Source of the DNA: an uncultured Lachnospiraceae bacterium
Lineage (GTDB): Bacteria > Bacillota > Clostridia > Lachnospirales > Lachnospiraceae
DNA length: 64,000 nt
Reading direction: 5' to 3'
Assembly: GCA_947566645.1 (NCBI GenBank)
Contig: CANOKL010000013.1
Coordinates: 19,275-83,274, forward strand
This document shows positions 27,242 to 35,831 of this stretch, piece after piece. The notes under the pieces were generated by a model, which saw only the letters and a program-made list of their open reading frames with translations, made no database searches and had not been told where the DNA came from. How positions within the stretch are numbered: position 1 is the stretch's first letter; the number at the start of each line of letters is the position of its first letter. The position numbers were made by a program, and so were the translations under genes.

Positions 27242-27340
27242 AGAGGGAACGCTATACAAGCGGTTCTGTTCCCTACAGTTTAAGCTATACCCTCCAAGGG
27301 TCATTCGCCACCGTTCGCAGTAGTGGCGGTTATTTCTTCC
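27242..27340 (+). ncRNA. Structured small RNA, possibly an orphan type I antitoxin
   Basis: A promoter is followed by hairpin 1 (AGGGAAC...GTTCCCT, 27244-27274) and hairpin 2 (CGCCAC...GTGGCG, 27306-27328) with a T-rich tail. The arrangement resembles RatA-type antisense RNAs that overlap the 3' end of a small toxin mRNA on the other strand. I found no toxin frame in the opposite strand between 27340 and 27460, so the toxin may be lost, or the RNA has another role. The remaining 27341-27440 holds two more short hairpins, CTGGTG/CACCAG and GCCTG/CAGGC. Confidence 0.35.
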
Positions 27341-27460
27341 CTTGAAAGTCTGGTGGCAGGCTGTTTCACCAGCCATAAGAATGCCTGATAGTATTTAATG
27401 ACAGGCAGCCGCAATATCTATATAATAGATTCATCTTAATTCATAAAAGGAGGCTTCTGT

Positions 27461-27694
27461 ATGAAAGCGAAACGTCTTTTAGCACTTCTTGGTGCAATAC
27501 TTTTATTTGCAATGTATTCCTGTACTCTGATTTTTGCATTAATGGATCATTCGGCCACCCAGGGGCTTCTGAAGGCCTCCATTGCCTGTACGATTATACT
27601 TCCAGTGCTTCTGTACGCTTACACCTTGGTATATCGCGTTACAAGGGATACCTCTGGCTCCAAAGATGATGTGAAAGATGACACGTTGGCTTAG
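27461..27694 (+). CDS. Small two-segment membrane protein, 77 residues
   Basis: Begins MKAKRLLALLGAILLFAMYS. Two hydrophobic segments, about residues 5-27 and 37-58, then a polar, charged tail with GSKDDVKDD. AAAGGAGG lies 7 bases before the ATG, so translation is likely. It follows the structured RNA on the same strand and faces the AT-rich ABC cluster. No family recognised. Too large for a typical type I toxin. Confidence 0.75.
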   Translation: MKAKRLLALLGAILLFAMYSCTLIFALMDHSATQGLLKASIACTIILPVLLYAYTLVYRVTRDTSGSKDDVKDDTLA

Positions 27695-27755
27695 GAAAAG
27701 CTTTCACAATCCGGCTATCCGCTTTATAGCAATCATGACACTTGATCCAGTTCCT

Positions 27756-27808
27756 AATTCATCAATTGGGGAAGCAGTATATTTTACCGCTTCCCCAATT
27801 GATGAATT
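27756..27808. terminator. 20-bp perfect inverted repeat at the convergent junction
   Basis: AATTCATCAATTGGGGAAGC pairs with GCTTCCCCAATTGATGAATT around a 13-base loop. It lies between the 77-residue gene (+) and the cluster's last gene (-). The right arm codes for the last residues (IHQLGKR) of the minus-strand protein, whose stop falls in the loop. Confidence 0.75.
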
Positions 27809-28812
27809 TTACAACTTTTTTTATACTTGCACCAGCATACTCCTCCCGTTATAATTCCCAGACCGGCCGTCATTCTTCCTTCAAACCAGCCCAGCGCCAG
27901 ATATGACTTTTCTTTCATCCACATAAATCTCAAATTCTCCTTTTGCTCATCTATCAGCCTTATCCAGAAATCTTTATCTGAAAATCTGGTCGGTATCATA
28001 TCCACAGGAATTCCTGACAGGTGTACGAATATAAAACAATTTATCAATATCAAAATAATCATAAAAAAAGTATTGATTTTATCTTCTTTTTTAATCCCGG
28101 AAGATAGAGTGGGTATCATATTTTTTATCTGTTTAATCAAAAAAAAGACACCGGAACAAAACAGTAATGAAAATAAGATATCATATATAAAACCAAAAAA
28201 TCTATAATCTATAATTTTTAACCGTATACCCATCCTTTCTTCCACAACATCTTTAACAACTTTCTGGCTTTTCGTAAAATCACTTAAAACTGTAATTTCA
28301 TTATATATCCTGTCAGACTGATCATCATAGAAAATAAACATCTTATTACTATTGTCAAAAATATCACTGATTACATAGCTCCTTTCTTTATATATAATCT
28401 GCTGGTTTTTTACATTCTTAAAGCCAAAAAGTTCATATGCCAACGCATCGCTTACAGCACATGTTTTTTGAAACATACTATCAAATGGTTTGCACCCCGG
28501 AAATAATATATCAATACGCTCTGTAGCCGAAATAACGGCAGCATCTGTTGTCTTGTTCAAATCTTTTTGAAAAACTTCTTCGTTCTTTTCCTCCATCCAT
28601 GCAACAAAAGCAATTTTATTTTTTGACTGCATGTTAATTCTCTGAAGGTTATGAACCATTTCTATTGTAATAATCTCCTCTGAATTGTATGAAGCAAGCC
28701 ATATTTTGCTTCCTGTCGCCGCCATTTTCTGATAACCTGTTCCAAACAACAATTGAGACACTATAATTAATACAAAATATAGAAGCGTACTATCAATATT
28801 GTTTTTTTTCAT
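27784..28812 (-). CDS. MacB/FtsX-like membrane protein
   Basis: 342 residues. One N-terminal membrane segment (about 9-26), a soluble outer part of about 180 residues, then three membrane segments (about 205-228, 248-270, 305-328). This layout is that of MacB/FtsX-type ABC permeases, whose outer domain meets the adaptor protein; sequence similarity by eye is weak. Its start overlaps the HlyD-like gene by 20 bases, so the two are translated together. No ATPase gene is nearby. Codon use is AT-rich like the rest of the island. It might instead be a bacteriocin-immunity-type membrane protein. Confidence 0.6.
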   Translation of the reverse strand: MKKNNIDSTLLYFVLIIVSQLLFGTGYQKMAATGSKIWLASYNSEEIITIEMVHNLQRINMQSKNKIAFVAWMEEKNEEVFQKDLNKTTDAAVISATERIDILFPGCKPFDSMFQKTCAVSDALAYELFGFKNVKNQQIIYKERSYVISDIFDNSNKMFIFYDDQSDRIYNEITVLSDFTKSQKVVKDVVEERMGIRLKIIDYRFFGFIYDILFSLLFCSGVFFLIKQIKNMIPTLSSGIKKEDKINTFFMIILILINCFIFVHLSGIPVDMIPTRFSDKDFWIRLIDEQKENLRFMWMKEKSYLALGWFEGRMTAGLGIITGGVCWCKYKKSCKIHQLGKR

Positions 28813-30208
28813 TTTCCGCTTTTTTCACCCTGCTTCCATTTTCAACATACCGTGAAGATTCAATAATAATTTCTTCAGTACTTAACACGCCTTCTATAGC
28901 TGCATACTCTTCATTTTTATCTATAACTCTTACTTCACGTTTTACTGCTTTCCATTCTTCACCCAATAAAGTTTCCCTGGACTTTAATACAAACACATAA
29001 TATTTGTCTTCCGCATCCAGATGAAGCGCATCTCTTTCTATTACCAGTGGATACTTCTTAGCCCCGGTTGTAAAATTAACCGATACATTGCTTCCGATCA
29101 TAAGATCTGAATTCGGAATATCCACTCGTATCTCTATTGCCTGAGACGTCTGATCCACGATTCTGACCGATGAAACAGGAAAAGAACTATTATATTCCTG
29201 CCCATGCTGCAAGGTTTCAACATTAACCATTAATCCTTCATGTAAAAGTTCTTTTCCCTCCTGAGTAAAAACGGCGGCAACTTCCAGTCCCGTATTTTTA
29301 TTCAATAAGACCATATCAGCGCCATTCACAGTTCTCGTACCGGCTGCAACGAACAATTCTTTGACAATTCCGTCAACCGGAGAGGTTATATCTGGATTTT
29401 TCCTCAGATTATATAATACAGATAATTCCTGTTGTTTCTGGTTAATCAATATTTCATTTTGTTGTACGCCTGTGCCTTGTATTACTATATCAACATCCGC
29501 CTTTTCAAGTTCCTGCCGTGCAGTTCTAATCATACTATCGTGTTCATCCTGTGTCTGCTCATATAAGTTTTCCTTTTCTGACACTTCACTTACAAGAATG
29601 TTTAATTGCTGTTCTAATTCTTCAATAATCCCCTCTTTTTCTTCTTTATCCTCTGTATCCTCCCCGGCCAGACTTTCATACTCTTGCTGTTCTGCCGATA
29701 ATTCCTTCCTAAGCATCTCCTGCTTTTGCCAGATCTGGTCTATATCGTACCTAATTGCCTCCAGAGCTCTTGTCTTATTTAATATAGCGGCTTCATAATT
29801 TTCTACTAAATGCATATAATTGAGATTGCTCCTTTGCTGTTCAGATTCATTTTGCTTAGCCGCTTCCTCTGATTGAAGTTCTAAATTCCTGATTTCATCT
29901 TTTTTTTGAGAAATTAATTTTTGTATATCTTCTACGTCAATCTGGTATAAAAGTTCTCCAGATTTCACTTCTTCTCCCACCTCCACTATAACCTTAGCAA
30001 CAAGCAGTCCTTCCGCTGAATTTATCAGCACTTCATCTTTCCCCTGCAATTCGCCGCTTGCTTCCAGTGACTTTGCAAGTTCTTTTGTACCTGCATAATC
30101 TGTCTCTACCTTAATAATACACAGATTATCAACAGCTCTAGAAATTATAGTAAAAGCGATCATACATGTAAAAAAAATTATCAGCCATTTATTTAATTTC
30201 TTTTTCAT
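28793..30208 (-). CDS. HlyD/MacA-type membrane fusion (adaptor) protein
   Basis: 471 residues. N-terminal membrane anchor (about 8-25), a split lipoyl-like domain (EVLINSAEGLLVAKVIVEVGEEVKSGELLYQIDVEDI and later DITSPVDGIVKELFVAAGTRTV), a long coiled coil between them (about 108-265, rich in E, Q and K), then beta-barrel and C-terminal domains. Adaptors of this type work with ABC exporters such as YknXYZ or MacAB. It overlaps the MacB/FtsX-like gene and follows the sugar-type permeases. The partner ATPase is missing from the cluster. Confidence 0.88.
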   Translation of the reverse strand: MKKKLNKWLIIFFTCMIAFTIISRAVDNLCIIKVETDYAGTKELAKSLEASGELQGKDEVLINSAEGLLVAKVIVEVGEEVKSGELLYQIDVEDIQKLISQKKDEIRNLELQSEEAAKQNESEQQRSNLNYMHLVENYEAAILNKTRALEAIRYDIDQIWQKQEMLRKELSAEQQEYESLAGEDTEDKEEKEGIIEELEQQLNILVSEVSEKENLYEQTQDEHDSMIRTARQELEKADVDIVIQGTGVQQNEILINQKQQELSVLYNLRKNPDITSPVDGIVKELFVAAGTRTVNGADMVLLNKNTGLEVAAVFTQEGKELLHEGLMVNVETLQHGQEYNSSFPVSSVRIVDQTSQAIEIRVDIPNSDLMIGSNVSVNFTTGAKKYPLVIERDALHLDAEDKYYVFVLKSRETLLGEEWKAVKREVRVIDKNEEYAAIEGVLSTEEIIIESSRYVENGSRVKKAENEKKQY

Positions 30209-30226
30209 AATTCTTTCTTCTGCCCT

Positions 30227-31054
30227 TTACCTTATATATTCATTATCTGTACAGCATATCCCATACAAATACAATAATATTACCGGTATTACATTTATAA
30301 CTGCAGCCACAAAGTTCTCTCCTATTTTTTCAAGCCGGGCATTTGGCAAATAAATCGATAAGGGCCACAGTTCTTTTGTTTTAAGAAACAAAATCGGCTG
30401 TTCAATGACATTAAAGCATTCGACTATACTTAAAACGCCTGCCGCCAGAAATCCCGGTTTGCACAAAGGAATTCCTACGTGAATAAACACACTCATTTCA
30501 TTTGCCCCCTCCAGTCTTGCTGCATCAAAAACAGAACCGGGTATCTTACTAAAAAAATAATATAATATGAGTACAAATTGAGGCGAAAAAACCATCGGTA
30601 AAACGACTGCCCAAATTGTATCTAACAAACTAAGTTTGTCCAAAATTATATATTGAGGCAGCATAAGAATTTGAAATGGCAAAATCCATAATACCAGATA
30701 GAGTTTTAACAATATCTTTCTGCCGGGGAAATTATATATTGCCAGCCCCCATGCCGATGGCAGGTTTACCGCACATTGCAAAGCAAGTGCAATAATTGCA
30801 ATTTTTATCGTATTCCAGAATGCGACAAAAAACTCAGGCGAATCAAGCAAAATCTTAATAAATGACCAGACGTTGGGATGATCGGGAAGCAGCGACCATG
30901 TTACATATCGTTTTTCACCAATATTAAACAATATACCAATCTTTTCATTCAGTTCATTCTCACCCATGAAGGAGCCTGTAAGCAAAAAAACAACAGGATA
31001 ACACATAATCAATATTAAAATAAAAATAAATGCACAAATGACCTTTTTCTTCAA
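30227..31054 (-). CDS. Carbohydrate-type ABC transporter permease (MalG-like)
   Basis: 275 residues, six predicted membrane segments. The EAA loop that docks on the ATPase is seen as DAARLEGANEMSVFIHVGIP near residue 185. It pairs with the MalF-like permease four bases upstream and the lipoprotein before it. Import of a sugar or related solute is predicted, but association with a HlyD adaptor makes another solute possible. No ATPase gene is in the operon; a shared MsmK-like ATPase elsewhere would be needed. Confidence 0.88.
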   Translation of the reverse strand: MKKKVICAFIFILILIMCYPVVFLLTGSFMGENELNEKIGILFNIGEKRYVTWSLLPDHPNVWSFIKILLDSPEFFVAFWNTIKIAIIALALQCAVNLPSAWGLAIYNFPGRKILLKLYLVLWILPFQILMLPQYIILDKLSLLDTIWAVVLPMVFSPQFVLILYYFFSKIPGSVFDAARLEGANEMSVFIHVGIPLCKPGFLAAGVLSIVECFNVIEQPILFLKTKELWPLSIYLPNARLEKIGENFVAAVINVIPVILLYLYGICCTDNEYIR

Positions 31055-31058
31055 AATA

Positions 31059-31898
31059 CTATTCCTTCTTAAATATTATATAAAACATTGATATAGCAGT
31101 TAACAAAAATGCCAGCTCTATCACTGCGCCTGCCGACAGATACGTAACCTTCAGATCCCGAAACCAGTTATTAAAAAGATGTTGCAGCATATAAATATCT
31201 TCATCTGGATATTCACCGGCTATCAGATATATCTCCCTGTATATTTTTAATGAATTTACCAGCCCTAACATAACAATACACAAAAAATATGATTTTAAAT
31301 TCGGGATAATTATATAAAAAAATCTTTGGAATCCATTGGCGCCGTCAACCTTGCCTGCCTGCAATATTTCAACGGATACCGATTTTATACCGGCTATCCA
31401 CAGGATAACCGCATACCCCATATTTCTCCATAAGAAACTAAATATTAATACAGCCATAGCGTATTTGCTGTTGATCCAGTCTATACCTTTTCCCTCTGCG
31501 AACCCTGATATTCTATTAAGGAATCCATATTCGCTGAATACCGTACGCCATAGCAAAACCAATGTAGAAACCGGCATCATAATCGGAAGTACAATACCGG
31601 CCATGAGCCAGCTGTTTCTTAAATATGATGAAATACCGTACGCTATAATCAATGACAAAACAACCATCAGCGGAATACTTATGCCCGTAAAATAAAAGGT
31701 ATTCTTTACCGCAAGTCTAAAAGCTTCATTGGCAATAACAATTTTATAATTTTCGAAATCAGGCGTCCTGTTATATTCATTTAAATTAAAACTTCGCAGC
31801 AAAATATCAAGATATGGTAATAATACAAATACAGTAATCCCTAAAAAACCCGGCAGCACAAAAAGCAATCCGATTTTATCTCTTTTATTATATTTCAT
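31059..31898 (-). CDS. Carbohydrate-type ABC transporter permease (MalF-like)
   Basis: 279 residues with six membrane segments. EAA loop in QAGKVDGANGFQRFFYIIIP near residue 180. Starts MKYNKRDKIGLLFVLPGFLGI, the usual N-terminus of UgpA/MalF-type permeases. Placed between the binding lipoprotein (13 bases away) and the MalG-like permease. Confidence 0.88.
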   Translation of the reverse strand: MKYNKRDKIGLLFVLPGFLGITVFVLLPYLDILLRSFNLNEYNRTPDFENYKIVIANEAFRLAVKNTFYFTGISIPLMVVLSLIIAYGISSYLRNSWLMAGIVLPIMMPVSTLVLLWRTVFSEYGFLNRISGFAEGKGIDWINSKYAMAVLIFSFLWRNMGYAVILWIAGIKSVSVEILQAGKVDGANGFQRFFYIIIPNLKSYFLCIVMLGLVNSLKIYREIYLIAGEYPDEDIYMLQHLFNNWFRDLKVTYLSAGAVIELAFLLTAISMFYIIFKKE

Positions 31899-31911
31899 GA
31901 CAGCTTTATTT

Positions 31912-34140
31912 CTATTCCTTAAACTGAAGAACCATTTGATTCGTCACATTACCAACCGCATCTTCTAAAGATTTATCTCCCAGACAGTAATCACCGGCTC
32001 CTTTCAGGACAATATCTTTTACATTTATTTCAGTATTACCTTGTTTCTTCGCTGTGCCTAATTTCTTTTCGAAATTTTCAAAATCTGTCTGATTTAAAGG
32101 AATTCCATATATGGAAATCATATCAGGATTATCTCCATAACCAAATTCTGACAGGGCATAAGGCTCCTGATGATTTTGATCAACTAAAAGCCCCGATAAT
32201 TTATCCCTATTTGAAGGCAGCATCTGTAAGCTCTGGCAAATAATATCCTGTCCGTCAGTTAATATAAATTCAAGGAACTCGCTGATTTCATTATCTTTTG
32301 CCGATTGTCCGGATACAGAAACCACCATTTTATCCGCATAAACCAAATCGCCATTCTCAGACACATATTCTTGCGCATAGCCTTCTTTATCACAAAGATA
32401 CTTTGCGGCAAAAAAGCTGTCTTTATTAAAATAAGGGGCGACTACAAACGGCAGATTATCATAATAAATCCATTGTACCGCCGTGTCCATGGAGCTTGTC
32501 TCATAATACTCAAACAGACTGTCATTTTTATTATTTTCACCAAAAGAATTGCCGGATATATCGTATATTCTTTTGAAATAACCAAATAATTCCCTCAAGT
32601 TCTCCTTGTTTACATTTTTGTCCGAAATGCATTTTGACATATTCTGAGCATATAAAATATTAGCGCTTTCTGACAAATTATAATCTGATATGACAAAATC
32701 CGTATTTTCTGCTTCAATCATTCCCAAAAAAGCATCTGTATCCTTGAAAACATTTACAATCTCTTTTTTTCCAATAATTCCATATATCTGAAATCCTAAA
32801 GGAATTGCATATTGCCCTTCCTGTTTAGAATAGGGGTGTAACATATTGGAATAGATTTTTTGCATGTGACCCTCATCTATGATATCATTTAAGTCTTTCA
32901 GCATATTTTCTGAATAATAGGATTCTTCTGAAAGTCCGTCCATAATTATAATATCCGGCCCTTTTCCGGATAATAATTCTGTATTTAAAAGCTGCACCGC
33001 ATCCTCTTTTGTCTTGCCATCGTCTGATGTATAGCCATATGTAACCTCCGCAATCGTATCCGGATGTTCAACATTGAATGCATCAACCAGTTTTTCAAGT
33101 ACATAATTCTCAGTTAAACTATAGACGGTTAATGGTTCTTTCCTGACTTCAATTCCATTTTTATCATATGTATATTCAGACATCCGTATTTCTCCTGATG
33201 AAAGAATATATGACAAATATACCGTTCCATCTTTGGAAACAAGCATTTGAAAATTATTTCCATTTTTCAAATCGTAAAATCTTGTATCAAATAATTTTTC
33301 TTCAGCCTTCTTCCCCAAATCATAACAATATAAGGCCTCTTTCGTCAGCTTATATAATTTCCCGCCAGCCGGATCTTTATAAAGACTATAGGACGTATAG
33401 TCTTCTTCCTCACACTGCAGATATTCAATAACAGAATTATTTCCTTCCGCCATAACGCCGGATCCGGGCTCCATACAATACACTTCTCCATTATCTAAAA
33501 CAGTATAAATAAGATCCTCAATTTCTATCATTTTAACAATCTCAGTATTCAACGTTTTTATATCTTTATTGATATACTTTATATTCCCGTTCATATCAAA
33601 TGAATATATGAGCTGTGCGTTATCAGCCCCTATTAACTGTTTGTTATAATTTTCCATAAGAGTGAAAAGATTATATTCTTCAGATTCATAGCCTTCCGAA
33701 AGATCCAGCGTCAGTTCTTCAATCACCCCATCTTTATTTATCACAAAATATCCAGGTCTTAAACTGCTTGCATCTTCCTCACTTTCTGCAAGCAGGGCAT
33801 TATAAAGAACAGAAGCAAAACCACTGTCTTCCTCCAGGAATTTTTCATCAAACGGGACACTGTTCTCAAGACTTTCCCACTTTTCATTTTTTACTTCCCA
33901 TGAATTTGTATCACTATTCAATTCAAATATTCTTCCTATTTCTGTTTTAGTATCTGCAAGAATAGAAATATTACCATTTGGCATCTCTATCATATCATGG
34001 AACATTATGATATCATCAGGCAGAGAAACTGCCTCTTCTCTATAATATGTTATATTTTTCTCTTCATCTTTTTTTGAACATCCGAAGATTTGAGCTAAAA
34101 TCAGTATGACAGAGACTGTTTTTAATATCTTTTTAAGCAT
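31912..34140 (-). CDS. Extracellular solute-binding lipoprotein with an extra N-terminal domain
   Basis: 742 residues. Lipoprotein signal with AQIFGCSKKD, cysteine near residue 21. Residues about 25-340 are a beta-rich region of repeated short strands (MPNGNISILADT, MNGNIKYINKD, VLDNGEVYCME, SKDGTVYLSYI), which suggests a beta-propeller. Residues from about 345 (LTVYSLTENYVLEKLVDAFNVEHPD) are a normal sugar-type binding protein with KGPDIIIMDGLS. Usual binding proteins are about 420 residues, so this is a fusion. First gene of the operon, preceded by two promoters. Confidence 0.85.
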   Translation of the reverse strand: MLKKILKTVSVILILAQIFGCSKKDEEKNITYYREEAVSLPDDIIMFHDMIEMPNGNISILADTKTEIGRIFELNSDTNSWEVKNEKWESLENSVPFDEKFLEEDSGFASVLYNALLAESEEDASSLRPGYFVINKDGVIEELTLDLSEGYESEEYNLFTLMENYNKQLIGADNAQLIYSFDMNGNIKYINKDIKTLNTEIVKMIEIEDLIYTVLDNGEVYCMEPGSGVMAEGNNSVIEYLQCEEEDYTSYSLYKDPAGGKLYKLTKEALYCYDLGKKAEEKLFDTRFYDLKNGNNFQMLVSKDGTVYLSYILSSGEIRMSEYTYDKNGIEVRKEPLTVYSLTENYVLEKLVDAFNVEHPDTIAEVTYGYTSDDGKTKEDAVQLLNTELLSGKGPDIIIMDGLSEESYYSENMLKDLNDIIDEGHMQKIYSNMLHPYSKQEGQYAIPLGFQIYGIIGKKEIVNVFKDTDAFLGMIEAENTDFVISDYNLSESANILYAQNMSKCISDKNVNKENLRELFGYFKRIYDISGNSFGENNKNDSLFEYYETSSMDTAVQWIYYDNLPFVVAPYFNKDSFFAAKYLCDKEGYAQEYVSENGDLVYADKMVVSVSGQSAKDNEISEFLEFILTDGQDIICQSLQMLPSNRDKLSGLLVDQNHQEPYALSEFGYGDNPDMISIYGIPLNQTDFENFEKKLGTAKKQGNTEINVKDIVLKGAGDYCLGDKSLEDAVGNVTNQMVLQFKE

Positions 34141-34179
34141 ATATATTCCCCCTTTTTATAAATCTCTCTGAATTTTAGA

Positions 34180-34272
34180 ATGATATCCTGTTTCTAACCT
34201 TTTGGTCAATATTTATCGAGATATTTTTTAAATTTTCATTAAAATTATACCTTATTCTCAATATATATTCAA
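34180..34272 (-). promoter_or_regulatory. Two tandem promoters of the ABC cluster
   Basis: Distal: TTGAAT (34267-34272), 17 bases, TATAAT (34244-34249). Proximal: TTGACC (34204-34209), 18 bases, TATCAT (34180-34185). The 34141-34480 gap otherwise holds only AT-rich divergent promoter DNA. Confidence 0.6.
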
Positions 34273-34361
34273 GTTTATTTATAAAATAATTTCTTTTATT
34301 TATAATTTTTATTTTTGTATATAAAAAAATAGGATAAATTCAAAATAGACGCAACAAATAC

Positions 34362-34390
34362 TTGTTTTTTTACATTTATTATGTTATAAT
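34362..34390 (+). promoter_or_regulatory. Promoter of the small secreted protein gene
   Basis: TTGTTT, 17 bases, TATAAT. The leader to the ATG at 34481 is about 85 bases. Confidence 0.6.
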
Positions 34391-34480
34391 ACTTCATATA
34401 TTCAAACCGTATCTTGACTGAATATAAGATTGTTTTGATTCGTCAAAGTAAATATGGACTAATCGAGAAAGGAGTAAAAA

Positions 34481-34843
34481 ATGAAGAATAAAAAAAAGAA
34501 ATTCAGAGTATTCACCGTTCTTTTTATAACCTTATTGTTAACGAGTGCTATTTCAATTCCTTGTTTTGCTGTTACAAAAACACAAACAAAAACGGGTTTT
34601 GGATCTGGAGCCGCAATTGATGCGACAATGACTTTCACTCTTAGCAATAATATTGTATCAAAAGGCTCTGTCACTAAAGTTACTAAAAACAGCTCATTTT
34701 GGTTCTGCGTTTATAATAATCATGCTAAATCTGCATATAGATATGATAGTAATCGGTATTATGGCGCACATACATCCGGACTATGGGCAGATCCAGGTGA
34801 AAAAGGCGGCATAGTTAATATTGATGTTACTGGATTCAGATAA
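34481..34843 (+). CDS. Small secreted protein, 120 residues (unrecognised)
   Basis: AAAGGAG precedes the ATG. A lysine-rich start (MKNKKKKFRV), a hydrophobic segment and a likely cleavage after CFA give a mature product of about 90 residues, rich in Ser, Thr, Asn, Tyr and Gly (TKTGFGSGAAIDATMTF ... YYGAHTSGLWADPGEKGG). It is divergent from the ABC/HlyD cluster and shares its AT-rich composition. A bacteriocin of the lactococcin 972 kind was considered; size and secretion fit, but no firm motif match is seen. A signal, bacteriocin or surface factor handled by the neighbouring transporter is possible. Confidence 0.75.
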   Translation: MKNKKKKFRVFTVLFITLLLTSAISIPCFAVTKTQTKTGFGSGAAIDATMTFTLSNNIVSKGSVTKVTKNSSFWFCVYNNHAKSAYRYDSNRYYGAHTSGLWADPGEKGGIVNIDVTGFR

Positions 34844-34942
34844 TCGTTTTGCTTTTATAACTTCCGGATATTTGAATGTGATTACTTGATAGTGTTTTCC
34901 AATTAATACGATTAATCCAGAATCAAAATAATCTAATTAAAG

Positions 34943-34997
34943 CGAAGCTGTTGCAAAAGCAGATAAATCATCTGCCGAAGCAGCGGTTTCGTTTTTT
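34943..34997 (+). terminator. Intrinsic terminator of the small secreted protein gene
   Basis: CGAAGCTGTTGC pairs (with G-U pairs) with GCAGCGGTTTCG, around an inner GCAGAT/ATCTGC hairpin, followed by six T. Confidence 0.75.
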
Positions 34998-35048
34998 ACC
35001 TGCTACTCTTTTTTCGGACAATCAAGTGAATATTCCTTATGAACCGAC

Positions 35049-35116
35049 GTTACTGTTCACATAGGACTTCGCATTTCCCAGGTGACGCCTTCGGTGTACT
35101 GCAAAATCCTTAAGAA
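35049..35116 (-). repeat. Family B hairpin repeat, diverged copy
   Basis: Minus strand: TTCTTAAGGATTTTGCAG ... TCCTATGTGAACAGTAAC. It lies directly before the decayed AAA-ATPase gene, in the same relative place and orientation as the copy before the intact relative at 2.36 kb. Confidence 0.55.
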
Positions 35117-35133
35117 AGAAGATGACGACAAAT

Positions 35134-35781
35134 ATGGCAGAATTGAAAAAACTTCCAATCAGCGAGGAATTTTTCAGTCTTCGAAACCGGTGCAGACACA
35201 TCATTGTTCGAAGAACTGGATATTGCAGAAGAGCGGGAATTGTGTGCACAGCACATGGGGAAATATCCGGTTATCTCCATCAGCCTTAAGGATATTGAAG
35301 GAGAAGATTTCGAAACAGCATACGACAGCCTGGGGATGCAGATCAGCGAGGAAGCGGAAAGATTCAGCTTTATCTTAGAAAGCGACAGGCTGACCCCATC
35401 TGAAAAGGCAGAATATCAGCAGCTGATGGACGGAAAATTCGAAAGGAAAGCATTTCTTTCGGGAAGTTTGTGGCTGCTTACAAGAATTCTTTGCAAATAT
35501 ATGGAAGACCTGTTATTGTTTTGATAGATGAATATGATGTACCGTTAGATAAGGCTTATCAGAATCATTATTACCCACAGATGGTTAAATTAGTCCGCTC
35601 CATATTCAGCCAGGCGTTAAAATCAAACAAAAACCTTGAATTTGCTGTAATTACAGGGTGTCTGAGAATTGCGAGGGAAAGTATTTTTACGGGGCTGAAT
35701 AATTTTATGGTGCGTTCGATCTCTGTCATTGCGTTTGCCAGAATTCTTCTAGATAAACATTCTGAAGAACCCCTGTCTTAA
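35134..35781 (+). pseudogene. Decayed AAA-ATPase_like gene
   Basis: Starts with ATG and MAELKKLPISEEFF, then shifts frame to continue FETGADTSLFEELDIAEERELC. The segment that should hold the P-loop (FTRPRRFGKS-type) is missing between these parts. A second shift near 35470-35520 leads into YGRPVIVLIDEYDVPLDKAYQ, the Walker B region, and SIFTGLNNF. It stops near 35781, well short of the nuclease domain. At least one internal deletion, two frameshifts and a 3' truncation make it non-functional. It belongs to a different subfamily from the intact gene at 2.5 kb, whose Walker B reads FIVIDEWD. Confidence 0.85.
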
Positions 35782-35784
35782 GCC

Positions 35785-35826
35785 AGTTGGGGACGGGGCA
35801 TTTTTAAAAATGCCCCGTCCCCAACT
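35785..35826. repeat. Dispersed palindrome, family A copy 4
   Basis: A perfect 42-bp palindrome, four-G subtype (AGTTGGGGACGGGGC). It lies 3 bases past the pseudogene's last stop on the plus strand and 6 bases past the stop of the 51-residue gene on the minus strand. Confidence 0.9.
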
Positions 35827-35831
35827 CTATG

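Noticed and set aside
27461..27694. Type I toxin partner of the upstream RNA
   Set aside because: It lies on the same strand as the RNA, has two membrane segments and 77 residues, whereas such toxins are about 30 residues and encoded opposite the antitoxin.
34481..34843. Lactococcin 972-type bacteriocin
   Set aside because: Size and secretion fit, but I cannot match the conserved tryptophan/histidine pattern of that family with confidence; left as unrecognised.
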